From Undaria pinnatifida (taxonomy: Eukaryota > Sar > Phaeophyceae > Laminariales > Alariaceae), in contig JABAKD010000012.1 in NCBI GenBank assembly GCA_012845835.1, positions 2,965,570 to 3,029,569 of the forward strand: a stretch of 64,000 nucleotides of DNA, given 5' to 3'. This document shows positions 1-11,760 of the stretch, one piece after another. Made by a program: the position numbers and the translations under genes. Below the pieces are notes generated by a model. It was given only the letters and a program-made list of their open reading frames with translations. It was not told the DNA's origin and made no database searches. The number at the start of each line of letters is the position of its first letter. The stretch's first letter is position 1.

Positions 1-764
1 GGAGTCCCGGAGGCCACTTTGAACGTGCACACCCGAAGATAACAAAATAGTAAACTGAGTAACAGCAGTAGTAGTACTACAAGTTGTTGTTGTCACATTA
101 ACTCGCATAATCAAGTCTGTGGTCACAGGACAGGCTCCAGCCACTCTGGAGCTGAGGAATACCCCAGGGAAAAACACAAACAACCCAAGGTGGTACACGC
201 ATATATCACAGCTGACGCAATTCATACCTCCACCAGAAACATATAAAAGTGAAATCGGGAGTCAGTCTACGATGTGCCAGGTCCATACCGGTGCATACGT
301 CCCATTACTCGCGCCTGAAAAAACCGACTATAACATCTTGCCACCCAAGAAAGACTACCACGTAAATATTTCACGTAGTATCTATCACTACGCATACGCA
401 CGACAGACGCAAGTCAATTGGAGAAAAAAAACGAAGAAAAGAAAAGAAGATAAAGGAAAGGATAGAAAAGAGAAGAAAGCGAAAAAAAACGAAAAAAGGA
501 AAGGGAAGAAAATAAAAAGACAAGAAAAGCAAGAAAAGACAAGACAAGAAGAGGAAGCAAGGAAAGGAAAAGAAAAGAAAAATGTCATACTAGCAGACCC
601 TAGACTAAAGACGGCATTGAGCTCGTAGAGGGAATCAAGTACATCATCAATGGCACCGGGGAGAGAACGCAACATGGCGAAGAAGTCAGGGCGGTCTTAC
701 GCTATCTTGTGACGGCCATTGGAAGGCCCACAACTTTCAATACGATGATGGCCAAACCCAGACT

Positions 765-2963
765 TCAGTCCCTTGGGCATGACGCCCCCCCTTCCCCCCC
801 CTTCCCCCCCCCTCCCCCCCCCCTCCCCCCCCCCCCCGGCCGCTTAGAGATGCCGACGGTGGAAGGCGCTGCCGCAGCCTTTGCGCGTCGCTCTGCAGCT
901 TTGCGTCTCTCCGTTTCATGCCAATTCCGCATGAACAACTCGGCTCCCTCCTCTACTCGTCGAAACCATCTGCCAGCCTTCTGAGCAGCCTTTCGCCATC
1001 CTTCGAATTTCATTCCAAAGACCGACATATCCTCCTTCAGATGATCCATCCAGTCTTTTTATTGCCCCCCTGAGTAGCCCTTACCTCCAACAAGCTCCCC
1101 AAACATCGCCCTCTGTGGCAGACGCTCCTCCCCCATACGTGCTACGAATCCCGCAAACAATATCCTCCGTTTGCGCACTATCGCCTCTATGTTCTCGGAG
1201 GAAGCTGTCTTGGCAAGCGCGTCGGCGTACGATAGGGTGTGGTCATCGCGCTTCCGTTTCCGCCATCCAAGGCATCGGAGGAGCATGGAGTGGTGAACCC
1301 GTCGTAGCCTGTCATAGTCAGGCTTCTTCGGGCTCCACGTCATGCACTGTAAAGAAGTGTCTCGACCACCTCAGCTTTCAGCAACAGCACCTTCGACCGT
1401 AAGCGCACACCCGGGCGATCATAGATTTCCATCTTGTACCGCTGGAAACACGCCCAGGCCCTCTGAAGACGTCGCGTTATTTCAATGCTAAGGTTTGTGC
1501 CTGCGGTGATAGCCCCTCCCAAGTACACCAACTCGATTGTTTGTTTGTATACCTGGCCGGCTGCATTGATTGTGAAGGACACTTTCCCCCCGTCTTTGGT
1601 TTCCAGGCACATTATCTCTGTTTTTGCCTCGGATACCGTAAGCCCGAACGACGAGCACGCAGTCATGATCACCGTCATCATTCTCTCAAGCCCTTCTGAT
1701 GATTGCGATACGATGCTTGCATCGTCCGCGTACAGCATACCCCACAATCTTTTCACCTCATCCCCCTCCTTCCCCCTCCGCCCGTCGACTTTGCCTGTAC
1801 GTGACGTGACCTTCTTCTCGCCTTCCTCCTTTCGTTGGAGCTGCACCATGTAGGCCGTGATGGCTGCATCAGCGAGGAAGCGTTTCTCGGCCACACGCAG
1901 TACCGCCGTGAAAAACATGTTGAACAGCAGTGGCGCGAGCACGCATCCTTGCCTGAGGCCTTGCCCCACGTCGAAATTATCCGAGCACTTTCCATCATCC
2001 AGCCGCACGCATGCTTGAATGCCGTCGTGGAATTGGCGGATGACGGCGAGCATTCTCGGTGGCACGCCAAAAACGAGCAAGGACATCCCACAGAAGGGTT
2101 CGGTCGACGGAGTCGTATGCTTCGGTGAGGTCGATAAAGCACAAGTACAAGGGGGTGTCCTTCTTCCGCGCCAGTTCCTGCAGTCGTCGTACTACGAACA
2201 TCATGTCAACCGTCGAGGATTGGGGTCTGAACCCACACTGTTCCTCCACCAGGATGTTCTCGCGTTCGCAATAGTCACTCAGGCGGCCCGCGATGACCTT
2301 GAGGAGTACTTTGCCGGCGTGAGCTACGACGGAGATCCCACGATAATTGCCACACTCAGTCCGATCTTTCTTCTTGTGAAGAACCTTAATCGTTGCATCT
2401 TTCCATTGTTGCGGTACGCCACCTCCCCTCCACACAGCGACGATGATATCGTGGAACTTTCTGAGGGTGTTCAACTCTCCTTCGTCGGCCAAAACCTTCA
2501 AGAGCTCGGCCGGTAGATAATCGGGCCCTATCGCCTTTCGGTTCGCCAACGCACGGATTGCCTCCTCTACTTCGTACCTAGACGACACATCGTCCAGTGG
2601 TCTGCATGGGGGCCACTGCTTAAGCTCGGCCACAATGCTCGGATAAAGTGTCGGCGACTTGGTGGTAAACAGTCTGTGAAACCACCTCACCCACCGCTCG
2701 CGGATGAGGGCACTATCCCGCAGTAATCGACCTTCCTCGTCTTTGATGTACTGCGAGTCAAACGTCCTCTTCCCTTCCACATCCATCCCCTTGAGGTGTT
2801 TGTAGGAGCCAAATTGCTTACCTTCTCGGATACGCCCTTCGAGTTGGCTGACGTAGTCTTCGAAGAACTTCTGAACAGCTTCCGCCCGCGCGCGTTTCAG
2901 CTGTTTGGTGGTCGCCTTCAAGGCTTGCCGTAGACCCCGATTGTTTGGAGCAGAACGGTACAC
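765..2963 (-). pseudogene. LINE reverse transcriptase, broken in three places
   Basis: Encodes the polymerase that copies LINE RNA at the target site. Visible motifs, in order: a [13 protein letters not shown] block, motif [15 protein letters not shown] with the first catalytic Asp, motif [16 protein letters not shown], and the YADDA catalytic box. A C-terminal segment follows (HHSMLLRCLGWRKRKRDDHT, then MRNWHETERRK) and ends in a glycine-rich tail. Three lesions break the frame: one extra base in the A5 run (plus strand) at 2069-2073, a one-base loss near 1339-1343, and an in-frame TAA at 1059-1061. With only three lesions in 2.2 kb this is a fairly young copy. The family is a LINE by its motifs; the clade (RTE, L1-like or other) cannot be fixed from sequence alone. 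Confidence 0.85.
784..837. repeat. C-run (G-run on the LINE strand) in the LINE tail
   Basis: A nearly pure C tract with scattered T, read as G-rich on the LINE strand, where it encodes the glycine-rich tail. The same place in LINE copy 2 (43105-43260) is about three times longer, so the tract varies in length between copies. It could form a G-quadruplex on the LINE RNA. Confidence 0.8.
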
Positions 2964-2990
2964 TGCGCCAAAGGGGGCTCAACTCGAACA

Positions 2991-4735
2991 TATCGAAGAT
3001 TGGGACCGCCAATTATATCAATTGTTCTACTCTACCATCTCCGTAGATTCTATGCAGTCATACACATCATACATCAGACTTGTGCGCAGGCATAGTTTAA
3101 ACCAACAAGGGACACAAGGGTGCATCAGCTCAGCTTGGGGACAGCACCGGTTCTTCTTGCTGGATCTTCTTATTGTTGACGTGGAGCTTATTAAACCCTC
3201 TTATATGTGAGATGGCATGTGGCGTCTATCAGCTCTTAGCTGGTGTACGCTCGTAGGCTCGCTTTCAGATGACCCGATGAAGACGCAGCCTATATATATA
3301 TTATCTGAGGCAAACGAAGGCCACGGTTAGGTGAGCCTGTAAGAGCAGAGAGCTCTAGAAGAGAAGATGTTGTTCGGCGACCCCAGGCCGATATGTTGAA
3401 TGATGATTAATTTGCTCAGCAGATGAGAGCTGATGATGAGCGACAAAGGAGTGAGCGCATGTGGGCGATGCGCCTGTGCGTCGCTCGTAGGTCAAAGACA
3501 AGGACCCTCAAAATCCGTTGCAAGCAAAAGGAAAAGACCTTTGAAATGGACCCTCGAACAACGGTACTAACCGATATAATGGCAGGGTACGGATAAAAAA
3601 CAAAAAACAAGCTATGACACGAAGAAGCAAAATACCCCAATACGAGATCCTACAGCCTTGTTGTTTAAAAACTCGTATCTCAGGGTATGTGATCATATGA
3701 CCCTACGTAGCCTATCTCTTTACTTCAGCAACAACTCGTATCTTAAATATCTTGCTACCGGTTCCAAGAGAGATACCGAAGACTGTCCCTCTCAACGTGT
3801 ACCAGTACGTACTACATGTACCAGGTATCTGGATATGATTAGCCTGTAAACTGCTGTGTATCATGTACAAGTATCCAAGATATTGCTGCATGAGACTTGT
3901 GCTTGCGACGTATTGCATCGATAAACGATTGATACTAGACTGAAAACTGTCTGTCGTACTAGCAACTTGCAATGTATACCAGATGACTTTAAGTGTTATC
4001 AAATAACGACATGATGGTTACTGACAAGTAGCATTTCTAACAGAGCTCTCTTCTGAACCTTTCTATGGAACACCCAACGAACGTTCTCATAGCTGACTTA
4101 CTGTTATGCTTCTGGTACGAGAAACGCGTACATCTATGGCCTACCTTGCCCAAGGGAACGTTATATCACCGAGAACGCTCTGGTGTTACAAGCTAGCTTC
4201 TTGGGTCTTGTTGGTTTGTGCTTGTATCGAAGCCTGAATGGTATAATATTTGTGGCTTGTGAAACTGTAGCGCGTCTTCGGAGATGCGGTGGAACCTATG
4301 GTTACCCGAGCAACTATAATAAATACGATGTGGCCTCTAATCTCTTATGGTTGGGGTCACCACGTGGCTGGGAGGGAAAGCCCCTCAGCCGCACTTCAAA
4401 ACCTCTACACATTTCTCTCTCCTCTCCGGCTGATGATGACACTCCGAATATCGTGACTCCTGTCTCCGCGAGCCAGCCTGTGCCCAGACCACCTGGTTCA
4501 TCGATCAGTTCCGACGAAGGCTACGGTATTGCAGTATCATGTACTCGCATTTTCACCCCCGGGTTTGAGCCACTCGCTCGAGTGAACCTGTACTACGTGG
4601 GCTAAAACATTTTAGGGGATATTTTTGCTGAGGCGTACGAGCTTATACCATTATTCCATCGCGGCTTGTACCGCAAAGTTTAAACCGTACAAAAAGCTTA
4701 ATAAGATCTCGCAAGAACAACAGGGGGCTGATTCT
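2991..4735. other. No gene recognised
   Basis: Open frames are short and unlike known proteins. At 4558-4595 there is a short hairpin-like motif (GAGCCACTCGCTCGAGTG) that recurs in variant form near 19235 and 31205. The stretch next to 4735 may belong to the long terminal repeat of the gypsy element on its right, but its outer boundary could not be fixed. Confidence 0.4.
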
Positions 4736-4978
4736 ACGATAGCCCCCCTTAAAAAACAGCGATTTTCTTTAACGAACGCTTCATGGCTGCTCGACACGAG
4801 GAGGGTGGATGGTACTAACAAAAGAGGTCTCCACATACTTTTCTTGTGTGCAAAGGTCTATCGAACGATGCCGTCGGGGTTTTAAGGGACACCGTATTTG
4901 AGGACGTACGACCGGGAGCTGGTTTCAAAACCGGCGACTTCGTCAAAGAAAGGTTGGGGGGGGCTACCGTAGAACGAC
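4736..4978 (-). mobile_element. 250-bp MITE, copy 3
   Basis: About 243 bp, inverted relative to copies at 16631 and 22817. Its ends are inverted repeats: on the minus strand it starts GTCGTTCTACGGTAGCC and finishes GGGGCTATCGTAGAATCAGCC. It has no coding capacity and needs a transposase from elsewhere. It lies inside the presumed end region of gypsy A. The flanks acaggg and tcagtg agree at 4 of 6 bases, so any target duplication has decayed. Confidence 0.7.
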
Positions 4979-5150
4979 TCAGTGGCGGTCCCCCTGTTAG
5001 GGACCTTTTTTTGCAGTGGCTCGGGGTCACTCGCGCGAGTAACCCTGTACCGTAGCCTTCAGGAGAATGTTCTTGTGGGGTCACGAGACCGAAGCACTGC
5101 GAGCTGTCTTAGCGAAAATCTATATCCCGCTAAACTGACGCTCCATTACA
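4979..5150 (-). repeat. Presumed 3' LTR of gypsy A (start visible, far end unknown)
   Basis: On the minus strand, the tract CAGGGTGGGCTAA is followed at once by TGTAATGG at 5150. The same layout, purine tract CAGGGTGGGTTAG followed by TGTTAAGA, occurs at the 3' LTR of gypsy B (50038), and the 20 or so bases before it are also alike in both elements. This places the LTR start at 5150. The LTR body itself does not resemble that of gypsy B. It contains the GTCACTCGCGCGAG hairpin motif and the 250-bp MITE. No second LTR copy was found to confirm it. Confidence 0.45.
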
Positions 5151-7370
5151 TTAGCCCACCCTGAATATAGTCGTATAATATGCAGACCACAAGACGGTCA
5201 AAGGGTGAGCACAAAGGGTATCCTAGAAGACCGGAAAAGGGGTCGAGGATGCCGCCATTCGAAACAAAGATATTGGGCTAAAGGTTCTCCCACACCTCGT
5301 AATGAGGCCTAAACGCCACGGAAAGGAACATTCACTAGAGCGAAGCGCTGAAAGAATGGCCATAGCAATGATAGAGGAAGGCAGAAGACTCGAAATGGGG
5401 GCAAACGAAGTAGAGTAGCCGAAGCTGGAACGAAAGAGGAAGCCAGAAAACAAAGCGAAGACAAAAGAGAAAGACATTAACCGAAGCGAAGACAAAAGAG
5501 TACGACATAAACATATTACCGTAGTGATTTATTTGAAAAATGAAAACACACACTTCAGCTGTGAGATCGACCAAAAAGGATCTTGATCAAAACTCAGCTT
5601 TGCAAGCTGTGTGTGATACTTCAATCGCGCGTGTTACGGGGTGTGTATACCCTCGTGAAGGATACAGATCGGTTTGTGTGGGACCCAAGGAGGGACGGAC
5701 GGGGAGTCGTTCGCCGAATAGGGTCGGTCACTCGAAAGCTCGCAAAGGGAACGTTACTCAAATTTCGGAAGTATGTATGACCGGCGAGCATCATGCGTAA
5801 CCTTGTGGCTAATGCCCGAAGAAAATGGAAAATAGCCCGTAAGACGAAAGGGACGCAGCTAGGTTGCCGCAAGGCTTTCCAAAACTAAGGGGGTGCTACG
5901 AGTAGAACCATTTGGTCGAGCGAACAATGTGGCGCCTTGGGAGCCCTCTGTTTGCGGTGGGGACAACACCGGCAAACGTAGCAAGGTAACTCAACCAGCA
6001 CGAACAGAACGTCAGGTAGCCACAAGAAGGTACGCTAGTAGACCGACCTAATTCGCCCAACTCAGAATAGGTCAGCAGCGCGGGGTGACACAGTTACCAT
6101 GCTAATAAATTGCCTACGGGGGGCAGAGGGTTGCGTCGTATACCGTAGAAAGGCAACACGAAACGCACACGAAAATAACGAAAATACATATAAAAAGGGA
6201 GAGCATAATTACCACCGTGATCGGGAAGTTCATGGGAACCTGAGCACAGTTCCAGTGGATCAACCGTGACAGGATTGTCATGAACGACGATCCGGTGGCG
6301 TTGCGGGTTGGCAAAGGCTACCGGGACCCAATTATGAAGAAAATACGAAGGTGGCCGATAATTCGGTGGCCTTGCGAGTCAGCAAAGCTATCGGGACCCT
6401 ACACGCAACAATGCGGAGGAAACACGAATGCACCTAAAACTCGGCAATACCACCAGGACTAGGCGGCACCGGCGTCGGCCAGAATATCGCAAGGCCGAAC
6501 GCAATTACGCCCCTAGGCGCAATATCACCGAGAATCGGTGGAAGAGTGTGAAGCACAAACACAAATGAACCCATCATGTCACGACGGTTTGGAAGCCTGA
6601 ATGAAAGGAGGCAAACGGAGTCCGAGGTGGTAGGGAGAGATCAACAGAGATAAAACAAAGAGGGGGATGAAATATACCAAACACACCCAAGTTACGAAAC
6701 GATTCCCCGATTCAACAGCCGTCACAGAGTGGTGCAAACGGAACCGGTGCCGTTAGATGGACGTACTCAAAATATTGCACACCTAACACACGATACGACC
6801 GTTGTTCGGTTGCCGTCAGGGGGTGGGGCAAGTGAAACCGATGGCGGTAAATGAACGCACCCAAGAAAACGATATCGCTCCACCACCACGAGTTGTCAGC
6901 CCCCACGGAGTGGAGCAGGCGGAATCGACGGTGGCGAGGAAAAATAGACAAGCGATGGCATGAAGAACAAAGCCGAAGACGGAGATAGCACAGGGGCCAC
7001 CGCTACGGAAAACCAAAGTCCACAAACTGATGACGATGGTTGGAGGCTAACCATGAAGAGATACGACTTAAAATCACTTTAGGCCGCAAGGCTGACCATG
7101 AGAAGTTACTACAAAAGTTACTACAGGTTGAATGCCGTCATTAAAGAATCGTTTCCAAAGGCACCGTAGACGAAAGGTTAACCTGGAATAACTAATCCCA
7201 AAGCTACTGTAGAATGACCAAAAACAAATGCCCGAAACTAACCAAGGGGGAAGGTGGAAACTGTGGGGGAACCGCGGGAAGCATCAGAGTTCCGCAGCAC
7301 CCCACGGGATAGGGTCCCATGCCCATGGCGTTGAAGGCACCACAATTCAGAGATGGCGTTTCGGGAGGTA
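5151..7370 (-). other. Probable 3' untranslated region of gypsy A
   Basis: A 2.2-kb stretch without protein-like frames between the gypsy A coding end and its purine tract. On the minus strand it is T-rich, like the 0.9-kb 3' region of gypsy B. It holds an inserted end of the E repeat at 5535-5660 and an internal duplication of about 40 bp (6289 and 6362, GGTGGCGTTGCGGGTTGGCA and its variant). Assignment to gypsy A is inferred from the conserved purine tract at its left end. Confidence 0.4.
5535..5660 (+). repeat. E-family terminal repeat, copy 1
   Basis: Matches the conserved end of the E repeat: CAGCTGTGAGATCGA, then GCAAGCTGTGTGTGATAC, then CGCGCGTGTTAC. Other copies lie at 31695, 38995 (inverted), 44030, 47060, 47690 (inverted) and 61755. 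This copy is one of the most diverged and has no E body next to it. Confidence 0.75.
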
Positions 7371-8208
7371 GGTTAGTCGGCGGGCTGGAGGTCGATCGTG
7401 ATCGGGCCGGGGTCGTCCAGGACCCGGATGATGTAGGAGCTATCCGGGGAAGGGTCCGGGGGGGTTCCGAAGAGACGTCCAGTGGCGCGCGATGAGCTAT
7501 CTTGCCTAGCCTCTAGAGTCCGTCACGCGCCTTGTACCAGACGTGAGCCCCGGAGAGGAGGGTGGTGGTGCTGAAGTTGCGAAGACAAAGGTCGCGGTGG
7601 GCCAGGGTGTAGCCGGGGGCGAGCAAACGTTGGTCCTGGGATCGGGAGAGCTCGCGACGTGCGGCGCCGATGCGCATCTGCCGGTAGAGTCGGTTGGTCT
7701 GACGGTGTTTTATTGGCTTTCCAGGACAGTAGACCTGAACACCGTCAGTAGCCTGAAGTGATGGAGGTCTTACTAGAGGATGCAGCGCCTGAAGGGATGG
7801 AGGTTGAGCTCGCGTTCCCACGAGGGGCTGAGAAGTCCGGCCCAGTGGGTCTCGTACCGGACGGCGAAAACCCCGCCGCGGCCGCGTACGAGCTGGCGAC
7901 CGGTGATCTGCTCAACCTGGAGGCGCTCCGGTGGTGGTGTGACGTCGTCGAGGGTGACGCGGTAGGGGGGGGACTTGGCGGAGGAGGCTGTGAGGACGTA
8001 GGTAGTGAGGTCTGCGGGCAGATGCTTGGTGATGTCGCTGCTGTCGTCGGGGTTTTGGCGGGGCTCGCATCATTTGACGGGGACGCGTGACGTGGAGTCC
8101 CGTCCCGAAAGGTCTGAAGCAAGGCCGAGGAAAAGCAGCTTGTCAGGGCGGTTGTCGGGGGTGTTGGAGGCGGCCGTCGGACCTATGGCGAGTATCTTGA
8201 AGGGTCCG
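7371..8208 (-). pseudogene. Gypsy A integrase C-terminus: chromodomain and Tudor-like tail
   Basis: Minus-strand remains of the end of a Ty3/gypsy polyprotein. The stretch from GPFKILAIGP (near 8208) through LEVEQITG-like residues to GGVFAVRYETHWAG and SPSWEREL (near 7800) aligns with the chromodomain of gypsy B. A chromodomain would steer integration by reading chromatin marks. A Tudor/SH3-like tail follows (GAHVWYKARDGL, near 7520). Frameshifts and stops interrupt it. The coding sequence continues at 15272 beyond the copia insertion, which struck between the codons before and after the GPFKILAIGP block. Confidence 0.75.
8204..8208 (+). repeat. Target-site duplication, left copy (GTCCG)
   Basis: GTCCG directly before the left copia LTR. 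It is repeated exactly at 15272-15276 after the right LTR. Five base pairs is the usual duplication length for copia elements. Confidence 0.92.
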
Positions 8209-8474
8209 TGTTGGTTGTCGTGACGAACACGGCGGTTAGGGCCCATTTTATGTGGGGAGTTCCACGTATTGATAAAGTATTTATGTATAAGGTATGATGG
8301 GACACTCAGCGGGAGGAATGGGACGTTTATTTCGCCGATTGCTTCAATGCATGAGTCGCCACGAGCTGTCACTCGACAGCTTGATAATATAAGAGAAATT
8401 CTGTTTCACCGTCTTGAGTGATCACCTCGCCTTCCCGCGCCAGCTTCGTGTACATCTTCAGAGATCTATCAACA
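8209..8474 (+). repeat. Copia 5' LTR
   Basis: Starts TGTTGGTTG and ends ATCTATCAACA, so TGTTG/CAACA form the usual short inverted ends. It matches 15001-15271 along its whole length. It carries ATTTTATGTGGGG where the right copy has ATTTTATATGGGG, a possible TATA-like promoter. No obvious tRNA primer-binding site could be named in the bases after 8474. Confidence 0.92.
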
Positions 8475-8621
8475 CATTAATGAGCCGGTTGATTTCTATC
8501 GGTAGGCGCAGCCAAGGCCAGCCTATAGAGGTAGGAAAAAGCCAAACATGTCAGATCACGATGGTCAAAACATTGAGGCGAGCGTGTTGGCAGAGAGAGA
8601 GAGCCGAGAGAGATACTAGAG

Positions 8622-9870
8622 ATGCAACATAAGATCGAGGTCCTGCGAAGGCAAGTGGAGGAGAAGAAGCTGCACGCCGCGAGGGACGCGCTACACGCTG
8701 AGGTCGCTACGGGGGCCGAGGGGGGGAGAAGCGGAGAAACAGCAGCGAGGGATTCTACATCGTCTCCTGCTGTGCCAACATCTGGGCTGGCAGCCCAACC
8801 AGGCACGTCGCACATTTCTCTGTCTCGTCCGAATCGGTCTCAACTAAAATCCCCCAAGTTTGATAATGTAGAGGTGCACTTTGGAATGTGGCGTAGCAAG
8901 TTCCAGGCATTTTTTCATCAACTGGTTGCCTATACGTCCTCAAGGCAGCCGATGATCTTGTGATGGTTGGTGACATCAATGTGTCCCAGGAAGAATTGGA
9001 ACAGATACACACACCGAAAGAGATTATTGATGCGCGTGTGGTGTATGGATTGTTGATGGACTCAATGACTGGGTATGCCATCGCAGAATTCCGCATGCAG
9101 CAAGCCAAGTCGTCAAGTGGCGCATGGCAGGAGCTAGAGAACTACTTGATGTCGAGAACCCTAGCAGCAACCCACAGGCTGAAGAGAGAACTTGAGGCAA
9201 TACACATGGAGGAGGGAGAGGACCCCTTTGTGTTCCTCGGTAGAGTTGATAAGGTGGCCGATGAATTGGCCATGCTTGGTTGTGAGAAAAATATAGAAGA
9301 CGTGAACAGGCACATCGTCACCAACCTTTCATCATTGTATACAATCCAGAGCAAATAAATTATCTCTCGCCCGTCAATCCCTCGTTCCGAAATCGACGAG
9401 ATTATTCGGGATACATATGTGGACGATAAGCTAGAAAAGGAGATGGTGACTTATACGTTGGGAGTAAAAGTGGGAGTAGATCCGCATGCCTTGTACGCCG
9501 GCGTTTTTCAGCCTGCCGGTGGGGAAGGCACAGGTTCAGGTGGTCGAGGGAGGAACAAGAGAGGGGGGAGGTACAAGCAGCAGCAGCAATTCCAGCAGCA
9601 GCAGCAGCAGCAGCAACAGTCACCCAAGCAAAATTGTTGGGACAACCCTGGCCCAAATCCATTTGGGACGGGGGGACAGGTTCCTGCAATGGGTTGGGTA
9701 CCTACCGACCCATCGTCAGGGGTTATGCCGCCCATGCCCCCGCCGCCGTTGGGAAATCCGACGGGCTGGGGTCCCCCACCGAATCCAGTACCATGGGGAC
9801 AAAAGGAGGTATGTTGCTGATGCCACCGGTTGGGTCACTATGTAGCGGAGTGCCCGATTTCCCCAGCACA
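8622..9870 (+). pseudogene. Copia gag (capsid and zinc knuckle)
   Basis: Remains of the structural protein that packages the element RNA. An N-terminal coiled segment is followed by SPKFDNVEVHFGMWRSKFQ and CLYVLKAADDLV, typical of copia-type gag, then a helical stretch ending HMEEGEDPFVFLGRVDKV. A polyglutamine run from a CAG repeat lies at 9578-9617. The nucleocapsid CCHC knuckle reads C-C-stop-C-HRLG-H-YVAE-C near 9812-9855: spacing is right, but a TGA sits inside the knuckle. Other lesions are a one-base loss near 8926 and a TAA near 9356. Confidence 0.85.
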
Positions 9871-10084
9871 TATGAACGTGGCGGTCTCTTTTACAGCTCA
9901 ACAATACCCCCACCCCATGCACTATGGTGGTGGCTGGGTACAAGAGTCACCCCCCGGCAGTGATAGGTACACCGCAACCGTAATTCCCCCATCAAAGCCC
10001 TTTTCGAACAATTCCCACGAGCAGAAGAACAACGGCAGTGTGCGCCTACTTCAACCCACATCTTTTTACCGCGCAGTTTACACA

Positions 10085-10475
10085 GAAAGACAAGGATGAT
10101 CACAGTGGTATTTTTGGGGGGAATGGGAGAGAACAGTGGATAGCTGATTCGGGGGCTACCTTTCATGTATCTGGTAACCCCGTTGGCATGGTGGATTGTA
10201 ACCCCCCCCCTCCTGGTAGGGGTACTTTGGCAGTAGGCGACATGAGGTCGCTGCAGGTGCTTTGCTTTGGAAAATACCGATGATATTGCATTGCAAGCAG
10301 GGAGATGTTCAGGTTAAGCTCTTGGACGTAGCTTATGTACCTGGTGTGCAATTTAACCTTTTCTCGTTCCATGCCGTCATGTCGAAATGCTCCGTCTCGT
10401 TCGATGCTGAAGGAGTTCATATGTTGGATGGAGTTTGTCCTTCTTGCGTAGGGACGCTGGGTCTCTCGTAGAGGC
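10085..10475 (+). pseudogene. Copia protease
   Basis: Aspartic protease that would cut the polyprotein. WIADSGATFHVSG (near 10139) holds the catalytic Asp-Ser-Gly, and LLDVAYVPGVQFNLFS (near 10320) is the conserved downstream block found in copia proteases. The frame changes near 10270 between these two blocks, so one protein cannot be made from it. Confidence 0.85.
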
Positions 10476-10479
10476 CACT

Positions 10480-11355
10480 AGAGTAGTTAAGACCCTGATT
10501 GCTGCCGCCGTATTGGCCCCCGGAAAGATGAGGAGGATTGATATTAATGTCCTTCATGTTTCGCTTGCACATTCCCGTGCTGATACCCTTTGAGAAACGG
10601 CGCAGCATCAAGTTTTTGGGGAGTTGGTTCCGTGTGCTGGGTGTTCCAAGGCGAAGGGGAGGAGGATGGCGGTACCATGGACGACCGAGTGCCGTTCCAC
10701 TAGGCCTCTGGAGCGTCTCTTCGTGAATCTATCGGGGCAACAGCCTAGGTCTGCCGGCGGTGCGCAGTACTTGACGATGATTGTCGACGACTACTCGCGG
10801 ATGGGATGGCCGTATTTCTTGCAACGGAAGTCCGACGTCCCGATGGCCTCCGCTGGTTTCCTGGCCGACATTAACGCCAGGGGTACCCCGTCCATCGTCG
10901 AGTGCATTCACTCGGACAACGGCACGGGGTTTACTAAGCCGGAGTTCGTGGCGTTACTCAACGACCGTGGGATTCGCCGCGAGTACACGCCTGTCGACTC
11001 CCCGAAGCACGACGGTGTGGTTGAGCGTCGAATAGCCATGACGCTCGAGCTTGTTATGGCGTCCCGCCTGGAGGCTCCCCGTTTGTTTGGCGACGCGAAG
11101 ATGCCGTCGACACAGCCCCGCTGGGCTTAGGCGTGTAAGTACGCCAGCGATGTGATCAACATGACGACAAGGGTCAGGGACAAGCCGGACATGCACTCGC
11201 CATACCGGAAGTTCCACGGGAGACCGCCGTTTGTGCGGCTCCTCCCGTTCCTGAAGCCGGGTTTTCACCACGTAAGGAGGGCCCTAAAGTCGGAGTCCAA
11301 GTCTAAGGCTTGTTTCTACCTGAATGGTGGAAACAACCACTCGGCAGATTGCTGA
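10480..11355 (+). pseudogene. Copia integrase
   Basis: The zinc-binding head is recognisable as HVSLAHSR followed by PCAGCSKAKGRR. The catalytic core shows all three acidic residues: VDDYSR (near 10785), HSDNGTGFT (near 10910) and HDGVVERR (near 11010). The order and spacing fit the D,D-35-E family. Stops at 11128-11130 and at 11353-11355 and frame changes at the start break the frame. Confidence 0.88.
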
Positions 11356-11359
11356 AAAA

Positions 11360-11760
11360 TAATGCTGATGTCTGGGCGTACGTCATACTCCCGCAGCGTT
11401 ACTTGGGAACACCCGAGGGAATCATTTGTGGGGGTACTGTCTCCGGAGGAGAAGAGCTCTCCACCGCCACAGTCGCCGCCGCCGTCCCCGGGTACGCCGA
11501 AGCCTCTGGGAGATCCCAGAGCTTGGTTCGAGCCGCCGCCACCGTTCTCTCTGTTGCCGCCGCAACCACCGTCACCACCGCCGCTGCCGCCGCTGCCGCC
11601 ACCGCCGCCGCCGTCACCGTCGCCGTCACAGCCACCGTCATTGTCACCGTCGCTGCCACCGCTACCGTCACCGCCGCCGCCGTCGCCACTGCCGCCGCCA
11701 CCGCCGTTGTCGCCGCCGTTACCGCCGCAACAGCCACTGCAGCCACAGTTTCAAGGCGTG
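11360..11760 (+). pseudogene. Copia proline-rich linker between integrase and RT
   Basis: Starts with GRTSYSRSVTWEHPRESF, the usual copia block after the integrase, then runs into about 95 residues of PPP/SPPP repeats encoded by CCG and CCA codons (about 11457-11745). Copia linkers are variable, but a triplet tract this long and pure suggests slippage expansion. The other two frames read as alanine/threonine and arginine/histidine repeats, which carry no independent meaning. Confidence 0.75.

Larger units (their letters stand above)
95..2990 (-). mobile_element. LINE (non-LTR retrotransposon), 5'-truncated copy 1
   Basis: Minus-strand non-LTR retrotransposon. Reading leftwards it holds a reverse transcriptase (2963 to about 1340), a C-terminal region with a glycine-rich tail (1343 to about 765) and a 3' untranslated region (764 to about 95) containing a purine-rich A/G tract at 415-590. 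The 3' end reads into a CAA/CAG-type simple repeat just left of position 105, and related copies at 42375 and 47187 end the same way. No endonuclease domain is visible upstream of 2963, so the copy looks 5'-truncated. Three other copies of its 3' part lie in this window (42375-43409, 47187-47996, 31465-31640), which marks this as an active family in the past. Confidence 0.85.

Noticed and set aside
415-590. A lysine-rich basic protein in the A/G tract
   Set aside because: The tract lies in the LINE 3' untranslated region on the opposite strand, and the same tract recurs in other LINE copies with different frames.
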